A stretch of DNA of 12,980 bases from Deltaproteobacteria bacterium (GCA_016219145.1 JACRCG010000332.1:1-12980); one strand, 5' to 3'. Numbered from the stretch's first letter, positions 1 through 7,165 are shown. The notes: a model not told the origin generated them from the letters alone. A program made the numbers and translations.

Positions 1-367
1 CTTCATACTCGGTGTATTTCTTGGCGCTGCCACGGACTTTGTCGGCCGGGTACTTCTTTTCATTTATCAATATCTTGCGTTCAACAGAATCATACAGGTT
101 GATTTCGAGCTTGTCGGAGATTCTGACCAGGTAAATCAGGATATCGGCCAGCTCTTCCTCAACCGCCTGGCGGGTCTTTTCGGCCAGGATATGGCTCTGG
201 CGGCCGTCAACCCACTGAAAATGCTCGATCAGCTCAGCCGCCTCGGCAATCAGGGCCATGGAGAGGTTCTTGGGAGTGTGGTACTGGTCCCAGTCGCGCT
301 CCTTCGCAAACTCACGGAGACGGTCGCGGAGCGATTCCAATGAATTGATCGGCAGGTTAGGATTCAT
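1..367 (-). CDS. MazG-like nucleotide pyrophosphohydrolase (3' end outside window)
   Basis: The minus-strand reading frame from the ATG at 367 is open to the left edge (122 codons visible). The family hydrolyses (d)NTPs to NMP and pyrophosphate, a house-cleaning role in the cytoplasm. Seen in the sequence: the helix with E42-A-A-E45-L followed by H49-F-Q-W, then E71-E72-L-A-D75-I, the ExxE/ExxD metal-binding pattern of all-alpha MazG/RS21-C6-type NTP pyrophosphatases. The length is already close to the usual 110-125 residues of the short single-domain type, so only a few C-terminal residues should be missing. The start is supported by AGGAG 7 nt upstream. It is divergent from the pseudouridine synthase at 613. 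Exact substrate (for example dCTP) cannot be told from sequence. Confidence 0.88.
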   Translation of the reverse strand, partial: MNPNLPINSLESLRDRLREFAKERDWDQYHTPKNLSMALIAEAAELIEHFQWVDGRQSHILAEKTRQAVEEELADILIYLVRISDKLEINLYDSVERKILINEKKYPADKVRGSAKKYTEYE

Positions 368-612
368 GCAATTCTCCTGAACTCAGTTAATCGCCATTCT
401 CGAAAAAACGTATAAAAACAGATAATTGAAAGATCTATCGCCATTAAAGCCTGCCGGAGTTGCCCATTGCTAGTGTTTCTGGCTGACATAACATACAAAA
501 TAATGAAAAAAAGAAAAGTAAAAACCGCTATTTCAGGCAGATTCCTTTACTTGGGAGGGTGAGTGTCATATAAAAGCATCATTTGAAATCATCCGGGAAC
601 CGGAGCATGCCT
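368..612. other. Divergent intergenic region
   Basis: This 245-base, AT-rich stretch separates the minus-strand pyrophosphohydrolase from the plus-strand pseudouridine synthase and should hold promoters for both. A purine run lies near 502-520. I could not find a pair of good -35/-10 boxes. GGGAGGGTGAG at 553-563 looks like a ribosome site, but the GTG it would serve (560) reaches a stop after four codons. Confidence 0.5.
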
Positions 613-1323
613 ATGACCAAACACCCGGCATTGAAACACCAGCCCCGAGGACTCAAGGTCCTTTATGAGGATCGGGATGTGATCGTGGTGGAAAAACCGT
701 CCGGTTTGCTGACTATCGGTACGGATCGGGACAAATTGCGAACGGTCCACTCCATATTGAATGACTATGTGCGCAAGGGTGATCCGCGCTCACGAAACCG
801 GATATATATTGTTCATCGTCTGGACCGCGAGACCTCCGGCATTCTGGTTCTTGCCAAGAGTGAGCCGGTCAAGCTGTCTCTGCAGGAAAAGTGGCAGGAG
901 ACCGACAAGCGCTACCTGACGGTTGTGCATGGGATACTTGAGCCGAAAGCCGGCACGATCAGCAGCCATCTGGCCGAAAACAGCGCCTTTACGGTCTACT
1001 CCACACCGGACGCTACGCTGGGAAAATTGTCCCGTACCGAGTATACTGTTCTTAAAGAAGCCAGAGGATTCACGCTGCTGGAAATTCATCTGCTTACCGG
1101 CCGCAAGCACCAGATACGGGTGCATCTGTCTGAAAAGGGGCATCCGGTGGCGGGGGACAAAAGATACGGGAAGGGAAATGACGGTTTTGGCACTTTGGCG
1201 CTGCATGCCAGGTCACTCTCCTTTAACCATCCCGTTAGCGGCACGCGAATGAGTTTTGAAACCGGCCTGCCTGATTTTGTTACTCGACTGTTCGGGAAAA
1301 TTGAAAATGAGAGGCTGTCATGA
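613..1323 (+). CDS. RluA-family RNA pseudouridine synthase
   Basis: Isomerises uridine to pseudouridine in rRNA or tRNA. Seen: motif I (YEDRDVIVVEKPSGLL, about residues 18-33), the catalytic loop HRLDRETSG with nucleophile Asp71, and the late motif GRKHQIRVHL followed by GHPVAGDKRYG. There is no N-terminal S4 domain, so it is the short RluA/RluC-catalytic-core type (236 aa). Start choice: a TTG at 583 extends the frame but has no ribosome site, while the ATG at 613 has GGAG 7 nt upstream (602-605). ATG at 607 lies only 1 nt from the same GGAG. The 3' end overlaps the next gene by ATGA. Which RNA position is modified cannot be assigned from sequence. Confidence 0.93.
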   Translation: MTKHPALKHQPRGLKVLYEDRDVIVVEKPSGLLTIGTDRDKLRTVHSILNDYVRKGDPRSRNRIYIVHRLDRETSGILVLAKSEPVKLSLQEKWQETDKRYLTVVHGILEPKAGTISSHLAENSAFTVYSTPDATLGKLSRTEYTVLKEARGFTLLEIHLLTGRKHQIRVHLSEKGHPVAGDKRYGKGNDGFGTLALHARSLSFNHPVSGTRMSFETGLPDFVTRLFGKIENERLS

Positions 1324-1526
1324 CAGATCAAGCGGTTACAGTAGCCGCAGACGCGGTATGTTCCTGCGGTGAGATGCATAAAGGGCACATCTGCTGGCTG
1401 ACGAATATGGGGCTGCTGAGCGAGGTGTACCACCTGAGCTGCACTCCGACGGTATCGTGCCTGAAGTGCGGCGCCAAAGCCAACTTGCCGCACAATGTCT
1501 GTTTCCCGGATTCTTCCGTACCATAG
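1320..1526 (+). CDS. Small cysteine-rich, probable metal-binding protein
   Basis: A 68-residue protein whose ATG overlaps the pseudouridine synthase stop (ATGA), so translation is probably coupled. It has seven cysteines (C14, C16, C25, C41, C47, C50, C61) plus H20 and H23. C14-x-C16 and C47-x-x-C50-G look like zinc-ribbon or knuckle halves. No signal peptide or membrane segment is seen. I do not recognise a named family. The tight coupling suggests a role tied to RNA modification or simple co-expression, which is inference. It converges on the methyltransferase, whose stop lies 31 bases beyond. Confidence 0.7.
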   Translation: MTDQAVTVAADAVCSCGEMHKGHICWLTNMGLLSEVYHLSCTPTVSCLKCGAKANLPHNVCFPDSSVP

Positions 1527-1556
1527 ACCTGAACCGCACTGTAGGCCGTCAACTGA

Positions 1557-2132
1557 TTACTCCGTACTCTTTCTGAACAGCACTCTGGCGGTTGGCATGT
1601 CGCCGGAGAAGCTCTCCTCGGCGAACAGGATATCTCCCGGGTACGCCTCGAATATCCTTACCAATTCCCCTTTTCTCAGAAAATAATCCGGATTGTGGGA
1701 TGCCAGCAGTTGCGGCGATTCCAGGATGGTGTCGAACAGCAGCAGCCCCCCCGGTGCGAGCGCCTGCAGCTCCGCCGGAATCAGGCTGCGCAGCAGGAAG
1801 TTGAAGTTCAGTATCAGGTCGTATGTTTCGGCAAGACAGTAGCCATCGAGGTTTACCTGCTTGAAATCAACCTGGACTCCGGCAGCCTCGGCACGTTTCA
1901 CCCCTTTCGAAAGCCCCACATCCGATATGTCGAGCCCGGTCACCTGAAAGCCGTTTTGCGCCAGAAATACGCTGTTTCTCCCCTCGCCACAGGCTATATC
2001 CAGAGCTCTGGCCCCCGGAGCAAGCAGCTTTATCCGATCAATTTCCCTGGACAGAAATGGCGATGGCCGCGTACCAAGAAAGGAATCTTCCGATGCAAAG
2101 CGCTTGTTCCATTTGATCCTGTCTGCTTCCAC
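1557..2132 (-). CDS. Class I SAM-dependent methyltransferase
   Basis: Seen: motif I DIACGEGRN (residues 45-53), the acidic end of strand 2 in GLDIS (Asp68), and a later LILNFNFL strand, giving a typical Rossmann methyltransferase of 191 residues, similar in style to the TehB/UbiE-like group. Start choice: a GTG at 2168 is in frame but its first 12 codons look non-coding. The GTG at 2132 has AGGAG 5 nt upstream. It is last in the minus-strand operon, 48 bases after the DUF350 gene. The substrate is unknown. The neighbouring ATP-grasp ligase and membrane protein suggest a small-molecule or peptide target, which is inference. Confidence 0.85.
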   Translation of the reverse strand: MEADRIKWNKRFASEDSFLGTRPSPFLSREIDRIKLLAPGARALDIACGEGRNSVFLAQNGFQVTGLDISDVGLSKGVKRAEAAGVQVDFKQVNLDGYCLAETYDLILNFNFLLRSLIPAELQALAPGGLLLFDTILESPQLLASHNPDYFLRKGELVRIFEAYPGDILFAEESFSGDMPTARVLFRKSTE

Positions 2133-2180
2133 ACAAACTCCTGTCGAACCGGATTGCGGTATCGGCACTCTATTTCAAAG

Positions 2181-2594
2181 TTAATAGGTCATGCAGGCGG
2201 CATTCAGGATGCCGATTGAAATAGAGCAAAATGCCAGCAATGTAGCTGCGGCGGTGTGGTTGTTCTCTATCTCCCGCACCAATTCCTTCAAAAATATGCG
2301 AACTGCGCCAAAAACCGAAAACTGTACCAGCATGGCGATGACGGCCCAGATCAGCATGTCGATAAAGCCGACACTGTGGGTAATAGCGCTATAGAGCGGC
2401 AGGACGAAGCCGGTCAACGCACCGCCAAAACTGATCGCCGCCGCCGTATTTCCACTGCGGATCAACTTTAACTCATCATAGGGCGTTATTTTGCAGTAGA
2501 CCATGCAGAAGACGGCTACAAAGCCGACAGCGGCGGCAAAGTAGGCGCAGAAGCCAAGAAGACCGGACAGCGAAGCAAGCAGAGAGCTGTTCAT
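2181..2594 (-). CDS. DUF350 inner-membrane protein (YjfL-like)
   Basis: A 137-residue protein with four predicted membrane helices (about 8-34, 51-71, 77-101 and 112-134). The DUF350 signature region DELKLIRSGNTAAAISFGGAL spans the end of loop 1 and helix 2. Start choice: a GTG three codons earlier lies inside the ribosome site itself, while the ATG at 2594 has GGAGGT 7 nt upstream. It follows the ATP-grasp gene by 24 bases and precedes the methyltransferase, matching the E. coli arrangement where YjfL sits with YjfM and YjfC. Its biochemical role is not established in the family. A membrane partner for the ligase is a reasonable inference. Confidence 0.87.
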   Translation of the reverse strand: MNSSLLASLSGLLGFCAYFAAAVGFVAVFCMVYCKITPYDELKLIRSGNTAAAISFGGALTGFVLPLYSAITHSVGFIDMLIWAVIAMLVQFSVFGAVRIFLKELVREIENNHTAAATLLAFCSISIGILNAACMTY

Positions 2595-2618
2595 TTTGTA
2601 CACCTCCAGCGGTAAGTA

Positions 2619-3746
2619 TTATCGAAACAGATGCGGCACAAAGCGGCTGTTGTTAGTAGTGACTTCCGAACGATCCTCCCGGATTCCGATGCCGGCCGGT
2701 TCTCCGCAAATCAGCCAGGAACCGATCACCGGATAGTTCCCGTCAAATGCAGGCATTGCGGCCAGTTCCTGATAGATGGTTCCCTTCCCGGCGTAACTGC
2801 CTTCGTGCCCGGTTATCAGCCCGTTGCGGTGAACATTGATGTTGGCGCCTTCCCTGGACAAAAATGGTTTGGAGACGAAATTGTCGCGGAAGTGATCAGC
2901 ATCGAAGCTGGCTTCCAACAGGTTGGGATGCCGGGGGTTCAGTTCCCACAGAATCGGAAGAATGGCCTTGTTGCTGAGGATCATCTTCCAGGCCGGTTCT
3001 ATCAGTGTCAGGCCGCTTTTTTCCAGATATCTGCCAAAATACTCACTCATCAGCCATTCCCAGGGGTAGAGCTTGAACATGCTCCCGACGACATTGTCGT
3101 CACTGTCCAGATACTGCGAGTTGAGCGAGTCATAACCGATATCTTCCATAAAGGCCTGCTCAGTCTGCAAACCGGCCTGAAGGGCAGTGTCGCGCAGATA
3201 CTCCAGATTGCCCAGATCTTCGGCAGAATCCTTGACGCAACTGAAATAAAGCGTTCCGTTGATATATTGCGTGAGCTCCTGCCAGCCGGAAATCAGTTTC
3301 TCATGGATCGAATTGAATTGATCCGCGTCCGGAAAACGCTCTTTAAGCCAGAACCACTGGATCACACCGGCCTCCAGAAGGGCGGTGGGGGTGTCGGCGT
3401 TGTACTCCAGCATTTTGGGAGGTGAGTGGCCGTCGTAAACCAGATCAAAGCGTCCCAGAATGGAAGGTTCATCGTTTTCCCAGGAGCGCTCGATCAGCGG
3501 CACTGCCATGGGGGGTATCTGAAGTCTGTCATACAGTCTGTTGGTGATGACATGTTCAGCGGCGGCCAGGCACATTTCATGAAGCTCGCCGGTGGCCGCC
3601 TCAAGTTCGTCGATTTCGGAGGAGGAAAAAGAGTAGTAGGCCGTCTCATCCCAGTAGACTTCTCCATCAATGGTGTGAAAAGTCATGCCGTACGCTTCGA
3701 CTTTTGCCTGCCAGCCTATCCGGGGGGGAGTGATAATGCGCTGCAT
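2619..3746 (-). CDS. Glutathionylspermidine synthase-family ATP-grasp ligase (YgiC/YjfC-like)
   Basis: A 375-residue single-domain member of the glutathionylspermidine synthase family, which forms amide bonds using ATP. Seen: ILGRFDLVYDG at residues 96-106, then KMLEYNADTPTALLE at 111-125, ELNPRHPNLL, SKPFLSREGANI, and the C-terminal GSWLICGEPAGIGIRED signature. The CHAP amidase domain of bifunctional Gsp synthetase/amidase is absent, as in E. coli YgiC and YjfC, whose natural substrates are not settled. Start ATG at 3746 is 3 bases after the upstream stop, with GGAGG 10 nt upstream inside the lipoprotein gene. It is likely co-translated with the DUF1190 lipoprotein and DUF350 protein. Confidence 0.9.
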   Translation of the reverse strand: MQRIITPPRIGWQAKVEAYGMTFHTIDGEVYWDETAYYSFSSSEIDELEAATGELHEMCLAAAEHVITNRLYDRLQIPPMAVPLIERSWENDEPSILGRFDLVYDGHSPPKMLEYNADTPTALLEAGVIQWFWLKERFPDADQFNSIHEKLISGWQELTQYINGTLYFSCVKDSAEDLGNLEYLRDTALQAGLQTEQAFMEDIGYDSLNSQYLDSDDNVVGSMFKLYPWEWLMSEYFGRYLEKSGLTLIEPAWKMILSNKAILPILWELNPRHPNLLEASFDADHFRDNFVSKPFLSREGANINVHRNGLITGHEGSYAGKGTIYQELAAMPAFDGNYPVIGSWLICGEPAGIGIREDRSEVTTNNSRFVPHLFR

Positions 3747-3749
3747 TGA

Positions 3750-4073
3750 TCAGGAGCCTCCCGATGAGTGGAAGTGTCCCAGACTGCCGAAGCCGCCCCG
3801 TGATACGCTCATGTTGCGGATGGCGCGAGATCCCTGGCCGCCGCTGAAAACGGTGCCGGATCGGTACCAGGGACCGTAGTAATAATGGGCGTTGGGGCGG
3901 TAGTGGGTGCTTTCCTTGCCGATTTCCTCGCATTTTTGCGGATCATTGTTCCAGTCGTCCAGGCAGTCCTGCTTGTTGGTGTAAACGTGGCGTTCCTCTT
4001 TTTTACTGCAACCTGTTATCGCCAGAGTCCCGATCAGGGCGAGCGTGATATGGAGGGTGCATCGTCGTCGCAT
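3750..4073 (-). CDS. DUF1190-like lipoprotein (YgiB/YjfM-like)
   Basis: A 107-residue exported lipoprotein. Residues 1-22 form a signal peptide (MRRR, hydrophobic core, lipobox ITGC with lipidated Cys22), followed by a charged KKEE stretch. The mature part has Cys38 and Cys48 in a D-rich segment and ends in a glycine/serine-rich tail containing SRGGFG, the ending I associate with YgiB/YjfM proteins. It is shorter than E. coli YgiB (over 200 aa), so the family call rests on the tail, lipobox and genomic neighbours. Start ATG at 4073 has GGAG 6-7 nt upstream. It is first in the minus-strand operon, 3 bases before the ligase gene. Confidence 0.8.
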   Translation of the reverse strand: MRRRCTLHITLALIGTLAITGCSKKEERHVYTNKQDCLDDWNNDPQKCEEIGKESTHYRPNAHYYYGPWYRSGTVFSGGQGSRAIRNMSVSRGGFGSLGHFHSSGGS

Positions 4074-4130
4074 TGTTCACTCCGTTGAAGCCAAAATAAG
4101 GCATCTGCTGCCTGAAAAATGACAGGCATA

Positions 4131-4158
4131 AATGTACCTGCAATTCAGGCAAAGTCAA
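4131..4158 (-). promoter_or_regulatory. Candidate sigma70 promoter for the lipoprotein-ligase-DUF350-methyltransferase operon
   Basis: On the minus strand TTGACT (4158-4153) and TACATT (4136-4131) are separated by 16 bases, about 58 bases upstream of the lipoprotein ATG. -35 matches consensus at 5 of 6 positions, -10 at 4 of 6. It is the only reasonable pair I found ahead of this operon. Confidence 0.4.
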
Positions 4159-4272
4159 TAACTCAAAGGTGGTTTTTTTCAAATATTCAGTGCAACGGTC
4201 GGGAGTGTTGCAAATATAAAACTTCCTGATTAAAGGGGTAGATTTGCACAGGCCTCAAAAAGAGAGATAACT

Positions 4273-4301
4273 TTGACAATATTCAATAATTTTGGTACGG
4301 T
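4273..4301 (+). promoter_or_regulatory. Candidate sigma70 promoter for the SurA-N-like gene
   Basis: A perfect TTGACA at 4273-4278 is followed after 17 bases by TACGGT (4296-4301), a weak -10. The start codon lies 74 bases downstream. The -10 is poor, so the strength or the use of an activator is open. Confidence 0.35.
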
Positions 4302-4375
4302 CCTGCGTTAAGTTTTGCATATGTACTGACATTTACTTTGTCGAGGTTGCTGAATAAACTGTAAAGGGGGATATT

Positions 4376-4663
4376 TTGAAATATATCTGGTACCTGATAT
4401 CACTTGCGGCCAGTGCAGCTGTATTCATAGCATATTATACGACCGTTCCACATCCGCTTGACAAAGATATTGTCATCTCCATCAATCAGAAAAATATTAC
4501 CCGTGAAGAGTTTAATGCCCGCCTGGCCTCTGTTCATAACCCAGACCGTCAGGAATTTATTAATTCCTTGGTCGTCAGGGAGCTTATGATTCAGGCTGCC
4601 GAAAAAGAGGGGATTGACAAGAATGAAGCTTTCCGCAGATCCATACAGGAGTACTACTGTTAG
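4376..4663 (+). pseudogene. SurA-N/parvulin-like exported protein, cut by the IS21 element
   Basis: TTG start at 4376 with AAAGGGGG 5 nt upstream. The product begins with a membrane anchor or uncleaved signal (residues 3-22), followed by VISINQKNITREEFNARL and then RQEFINSLVVRELMIQAAEKEGIDKNEAFRRSIQEYY, the pattern of SurA-N domains that precede parvulin-type periplasmic peptidyl-prolyl isomerases and chaperones. Codons up to 4657 belong to the host gene. The last codon (Cys) and the TAG stop (4661-4663) come from the left tip of the insertion sequence. The rest of the gene is not visible on the right side of the element. I therefore treat it as truncated, though the short product may still be made. 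Confidence 0.75.
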
Positions 4664-4685
4664 CGGGCGTGCAATAATGACCCAC
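4658..4685 (+). repeat. IS21 left terminal inverted repeat
   Basis: Begins TGTTAGCGGGC and ends in TGACCCAC (4678-4685). A second TGACCCAC follows at 4712-4719. These repeated sites are the expected transposase-binding sites at an IS21 end. Confidence 0.8.
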
Positions 4686-4785
4686 TTTTAGGGTAAATGG
4701 GCGTCGAAAATTGACCCACCTCAGCATCTTCCTCCATGCTCTCTGAATTATCAGAGAGAGGAGACACCGAAAGGAGATGCTGATC

Positions 4786-6294
4786 GTGGAAACCATTCGT
4801 AAGATCCGTTGTGCCTATGAGAGGGACAAGAAGTCCATCCGGCAGATTGCCAGAGACTTCAATCTGGCTCGCAACACCGTCAAAAAGATGCTTAAGCAAG
4901 GCATCATTGACCAGCAGTACATCCGTAAAGAACAACCCCTTCCCAGGCTTGGCCCGTATCAGAAATTTTTATCAGAGCGCCTTTCTTCCGACAGCACCAA
5001 ACCCAAGCGGGAACAGCGCACCGCGCAGGTACTCTTTGAAGAGCTTCAGCGCCAGGGTTATGCGGGCGGCTATGACAGCGTCAAGCGCTTTGTGCGCAAA
5101 TGGCGTGACCGTCAAGAAGGCAAACAGGTTGCCGCCTACATTCCGCAGGCCTTTGATCCCGGCGAATCGTTCCAATTTGACTGGAGCCATGAGTTGGTGG
5201 AACTTGGCGGTGAGTTGGTTCGTGTTCGTGTTGCCCACTTCAGGCTTTCCTGGAGTCGGATGCCGTTCTGTGTCGCCTATACCCGCGAAGGACTTGAGAT
5301 GGTTCTGGATGCCCATGTCCGCGCCTTTGAGTTCTTCGGAGGCAGCTGCAGAAAAGGCATCTATGACAACCTGAAGACCGTTGTGACCAAGGTGCTTCTA
5401 GGCAAAGAGCGCACCTTCAACCGCCGCTTTTTGAATCTGGCCTCCCACTACCTGTTTGAACCGGTGGCCTGTACACCGGCGGCGGGTTGGGAGAAGGGTC
5501 AGGTTGAGAATCAGGTTCGCTTTATCCGCAACCGCCTCTTTGTTCCCCGCCTCAAGTTCGCGGACATTGAGGAACTGAACAGATGGCTTTCGGATCGCTG
5601 CCGCACCCTGGCCGCCGGACACAAACATCCGGAGTACAAAGAAAGAACCGTTGCCGAGTGCTTTGCCGAAGAGCAGAAGCAGCTGTTGGTCACAGTTTCA
5701 CCGTTTGATGGCTACAAAGAAGTGCCGGCCCGTGTTACCACGACCGCACTGGTGGCCTACGACAACAACCGCTACAGCGTCAATGCAAAAGCTGTCGGCA
5801 GAACAGCCATGGTCAGGGCGTACGCCACCCGGATTATCATCGTCCATGATGGCAATGTTATTGGCGTTCACAAACGCGAGTTCAAACGGGATCAGGTCAT
5901 CTACGATCCCTGGCACTATCTGGAAATCCTGAAGCGCAAACCGGGAGCGCTACGCAACGGCGCCCCGTTCAAAGAGTGGAACCTGCCGCAGCCTCTCACC
6001 GAGATGCGGTACCTGTTGAGTCGTAAATCAGACGGCGACCGTCAGTTCGTCGGCATTCTGAGCGTCATCGCCATCTACGGACTTGAAGAGGTAGCTGCTG
6101 CATGTTCCGAAGCCATTGCGGGTGGTGCCGCCAGCAGGGATGTGGTGTTCAATATCCTCACCCGCAACCTTGATGAACCCGCTGTTGCGGCATGCGAGAT
6201 ACCGCCGCATCTGCCGGAAATCAAAGCTTTGCCCCATGCCGATTGTAACCGCTATGACGAACTCCTTTCGGGAGGTGCCTATGTTGCGGGATAA
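4786..6294 (+). CDS. istA: IS21-family transposase IstA
   Basis: The DDE transposase of the element. Seen: an N-terminal helix-turn-helix (SIRQIARDFNLARNTVKKML) and the rve-type catalytic core with Asp in FQFDWSH (residue 132 from this start), Asp in GIYDNLKT (194) and Glu in KGQVENQVRF (241), followed by the C-terminal domain seen in Mu-like/IS21 transposases. About 502 residues, normal for the family. Start choice: ATG at 4777 directly abuts AAGGAG (4771-4776) and cannot use it, while the GTG at 4786 sits 9 nt downstream of it. Works with IstB for transposition. No frameshift or stop is seen. Confidence 0.95.
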   Translation: METIRKIRCAYERDKKSIRQIARDFNLARNTVKKMLKQGIIDQQYIRKEQPLPRLGPYQKFLSERLSSDSTKPKREQRTAQVLFEELQRQGYAGGYDSVKRFVRKWRDRQEGKQVAAYIPQAFDPGESFQFDWSHELVELGGELVRVRVAHFRLSWSRMPFCVAYTREGLEMVLDAHVRAFEFFGGSCRKGIYDNLKTVVTKVLLGKERTFNRRFLNLASHYLFEPVACTPAAGWEKGQVENQVRFIRNRLFVPRLKFADIEELNRWLSDRCRTLAAGHKHPEYKERTVAECFAEEQKQLLVTVSPFDGYKEVPARVTTTALVAYDNNRYSVNAKAVGRTAMVRAYATRIIIVHDGNVIGVHKREFKRDQVIYDPWHYLEILKRKPGALRNGAPFKEWNLPQPLTEMRYLLSRKSDGDRQFVGILSVIAIYGLEEVAAACSEAIAGGAASRDVVFNILTRNLDEPAVAACEIPPHLPEIKALPHADCNRYDELLSGGAYVAG

Positions 6295-7021
6295 GATAAT
6301 GGGCGCCATGAACAGATTGAGTCTGCATGGCATGAAGAGTGTCTTTGATGAAGTGCTGGCTACTGGGATCAGACAGCGGGCAACTCCGGAGAAAATAATC
6401 CTGGACCTGCTTGAGGTGGAACTGGGGGAGCGAACTGCCCGAAGCATCCGTTACCGCCTCGGCCTTGCCAGGTTTCCGGTGGACAAGGATCTTGACCACT
6501 TCGACTTCAGTGCATCGCCAATCAACGAACAACAAGTCCGTTCGCTGCATCAGGGGCACTTTATCCAAACCGGTAGCAATATAATTCTGATCGGTGGGAC
6601 TGGAACCGGCAAGAGTCATCTGGCAATATCAATTGCCCGTCAAGTCATTAAAGACGGGAAACGCGGGCGTTTCTTCAACGTAGTCGATCTGGTCAATCAG
6701 CTTGAACAGGAGAAAATGGCGGGTAAAGGAGGAAAGCTGGCAGAGAGTCTCTGCCGGCTCGATCTTGTGGTACTTGATGAACTGGGCTATCTGCCGTTCT
6801 CCAAGAATGGCGGTCAACTCCTGTTCCATCTGGTCTCAAAGCTTTACGAACGGACACCACTGATCATCACTACAAACCTGATCTTCGGCGAATGGCCGCA
6901 GGTGTTCGGAGACAACAAGATGACCACGGCACTTCTGGACAGAGTTACACATCACTGCGAGATCATAGAAACCGGAAATGAAAGCTGGAGAATCAGAACC
7001 AGAAACTCAGACAAAAACTAA
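6281..7021 (+). CDS. istB: IS21-family ATP-binding helper IstB
   Basis: An AAA+ ATPase related to DnaC that selects the target and stimulates IstA. Seen: Walker A GGTGTGKSH (about residues 105-113, Lys111), Walker B LVVLDELGYL (Asp166, Glu167), and the sensor-like ITTNL. Start ATG at 6281 has GGAGG 5 nt upstream and overlaps the istA end by 14 bases, indicating translational coupling. 246 residues, full length. An upstream in-frame extension to 6116 is only shadow reading of istA. Confidence 0.95.
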   Translation: MLRDKIMGAMNRLSLHGMKSVFDEVLATGIRQRATPEKIILDLLEVELGERTARSIRYRLGLARFPVDKDLDHFDFSASPINEQQVRSLHQGHFIQTGSNIILIGGTGTGKSHLAISIARQVIKDGKRGRFFNVVDLVNQLEQEKMAGKGGKLAESLCRLDLVVLDELGYLPFSKNGGQLLFHLVSKLYERTPLIITTNLIFGEWPQVFGDNKMTTALLDRVTHHCEIIETGNESWRIRTRNSDKN

Positions 7022-7053
7022 CCGCTGGGGTGGGTCAAAATTGGACGCCTATG

Positions 7054-7081
7054 GTGGGTCAAAATTCAAAGCCCGTTGACA
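7054..7081 (-). repeat. IS21 right terminal inverted repeat
   Basis: Read on the minus strand it begins TGTCAACGGGC and ends TGACCCAC, matching the left end at 21 of 28 positions. A second inverted copy of TGACCCAC lies at 7030-7037. Read on the plus strand the outermost six bases are TTGACA (7076-7081). Confidence 0.8.
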
Positions 7082-7105
7082 CCTTGAAATCAAAGCAAGT
7101 AAAAT
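7076..7105 (+). promoter_or_regulatory. Hybrid promoter formed by the IS21 right end and flanking DNA
   Basis: The last six bases of the element are a perfect outward TTGACA (7076-7081). After 18 bases of flank comes TAAAAT (7100-7105), 5 of 6 matches to -10. IS21 itself is known to carry an outward -35 at its end. Expected transcription would enter the XRE/nucleotidyltransferase pair. Spacing of 18 is slightly long. Confidence 0.5.
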
Positions 7106-7125
7106 CATAAATCTGTTTCTTATTA

Positions 7126-7153
7126 TTGACATTCAAGTCTTATTGCATATAAT
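7126..7153 (+). promoter_or_regulatory. Consensus sigma70 promoter of the XRE-nucleotidyltransferase operon
   Basis: Perfect TTGACA (7126-7131) and perfect TATAAT (7148-7153) with a 16-base spacer. The expected start of transcription is around 7160, only a few bases before the ATG at 7164. One of the strongest promoters in the window by sequence, suited to tight repression. Confidence 0.7.
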
Positions 7154-7165
7154 GAGCAACATTAT
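7149..7165. promoter_or_regulatory. Inverted-repeat operator over the -10 box and start codon
   Basis: ATAATG (7149-7154) and CATTAT (7160-7165) form a perfect inverted repeat with a 5-base spacer. Allowing two extra bases, the arms extend to GCATATAATG and CATTATGC. It covers the -10 box, the expected transcription start and the ATG, where binding of the XRE protein would block its own transcription. The operator role is inference. Confidence 0.4.

Larger units (their letters stand above)
4074..4375. other. Divergent intergenic region between the lipoprotein operon and the SurA-N-like gene
   Basis: About 300 AT-rich bases without a gene. It holds candidate promoters in both directions (listed separately). 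A short perfect inverted repeat, TGCCTG at 4109-4114 and CAGGCA at 4123-4128, lies in what would be the leader of the lipoprotein operon. There is no T-run next to it, so I do not call it a terminator. Confidence 0.5.
4658..7081 (+). mobile_element. IS21-family insertion sequence, complete, about 2.4 kb
   Basis: Boundaries are set by imperfect terminal inverted repeats starting TGTTAGCGGGC on the left and TGTCAACGGGC on the right (21 of 28 positions alike). Inside lie istA and istB overlapping by 14 bases, and inverted internal repeats of TGACCCAC (two per end), all typical of IS21. Both genes appear intact, so the element may be active. IS21 elements usually leave 4-8 bp target duplications. 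The flanks here (GTACTAC left, CCTTGAA right) do not match, suggesting a later deletion or recombination at one end. Confidence 0.92.

Noticed and set aside
583..612. TTG-initiated ten-codon extension of the pseudouridine synthase
   Set aside because: No ribosome site at the right distance; GGAG at 602-605 points to the ATG at 613.
1527..1556. Bidirectional terminator between the convergent genes
   Set aside because: Only about 30 bases with no stem followed by a T-run on either strand.
2133..2168. GTG-initiated N-terminal extension of the methyltransferase
   Set aside because: The extra 12 residues do not resemble the family, and AGGAG sits just ahead of the GTG at 2132.
2631..3749. Long plus-strand frames opposite the ATP-grasp gene
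   Set aside because: They are shadows of the minus-strand ligase, which carries all recognised family motifs.
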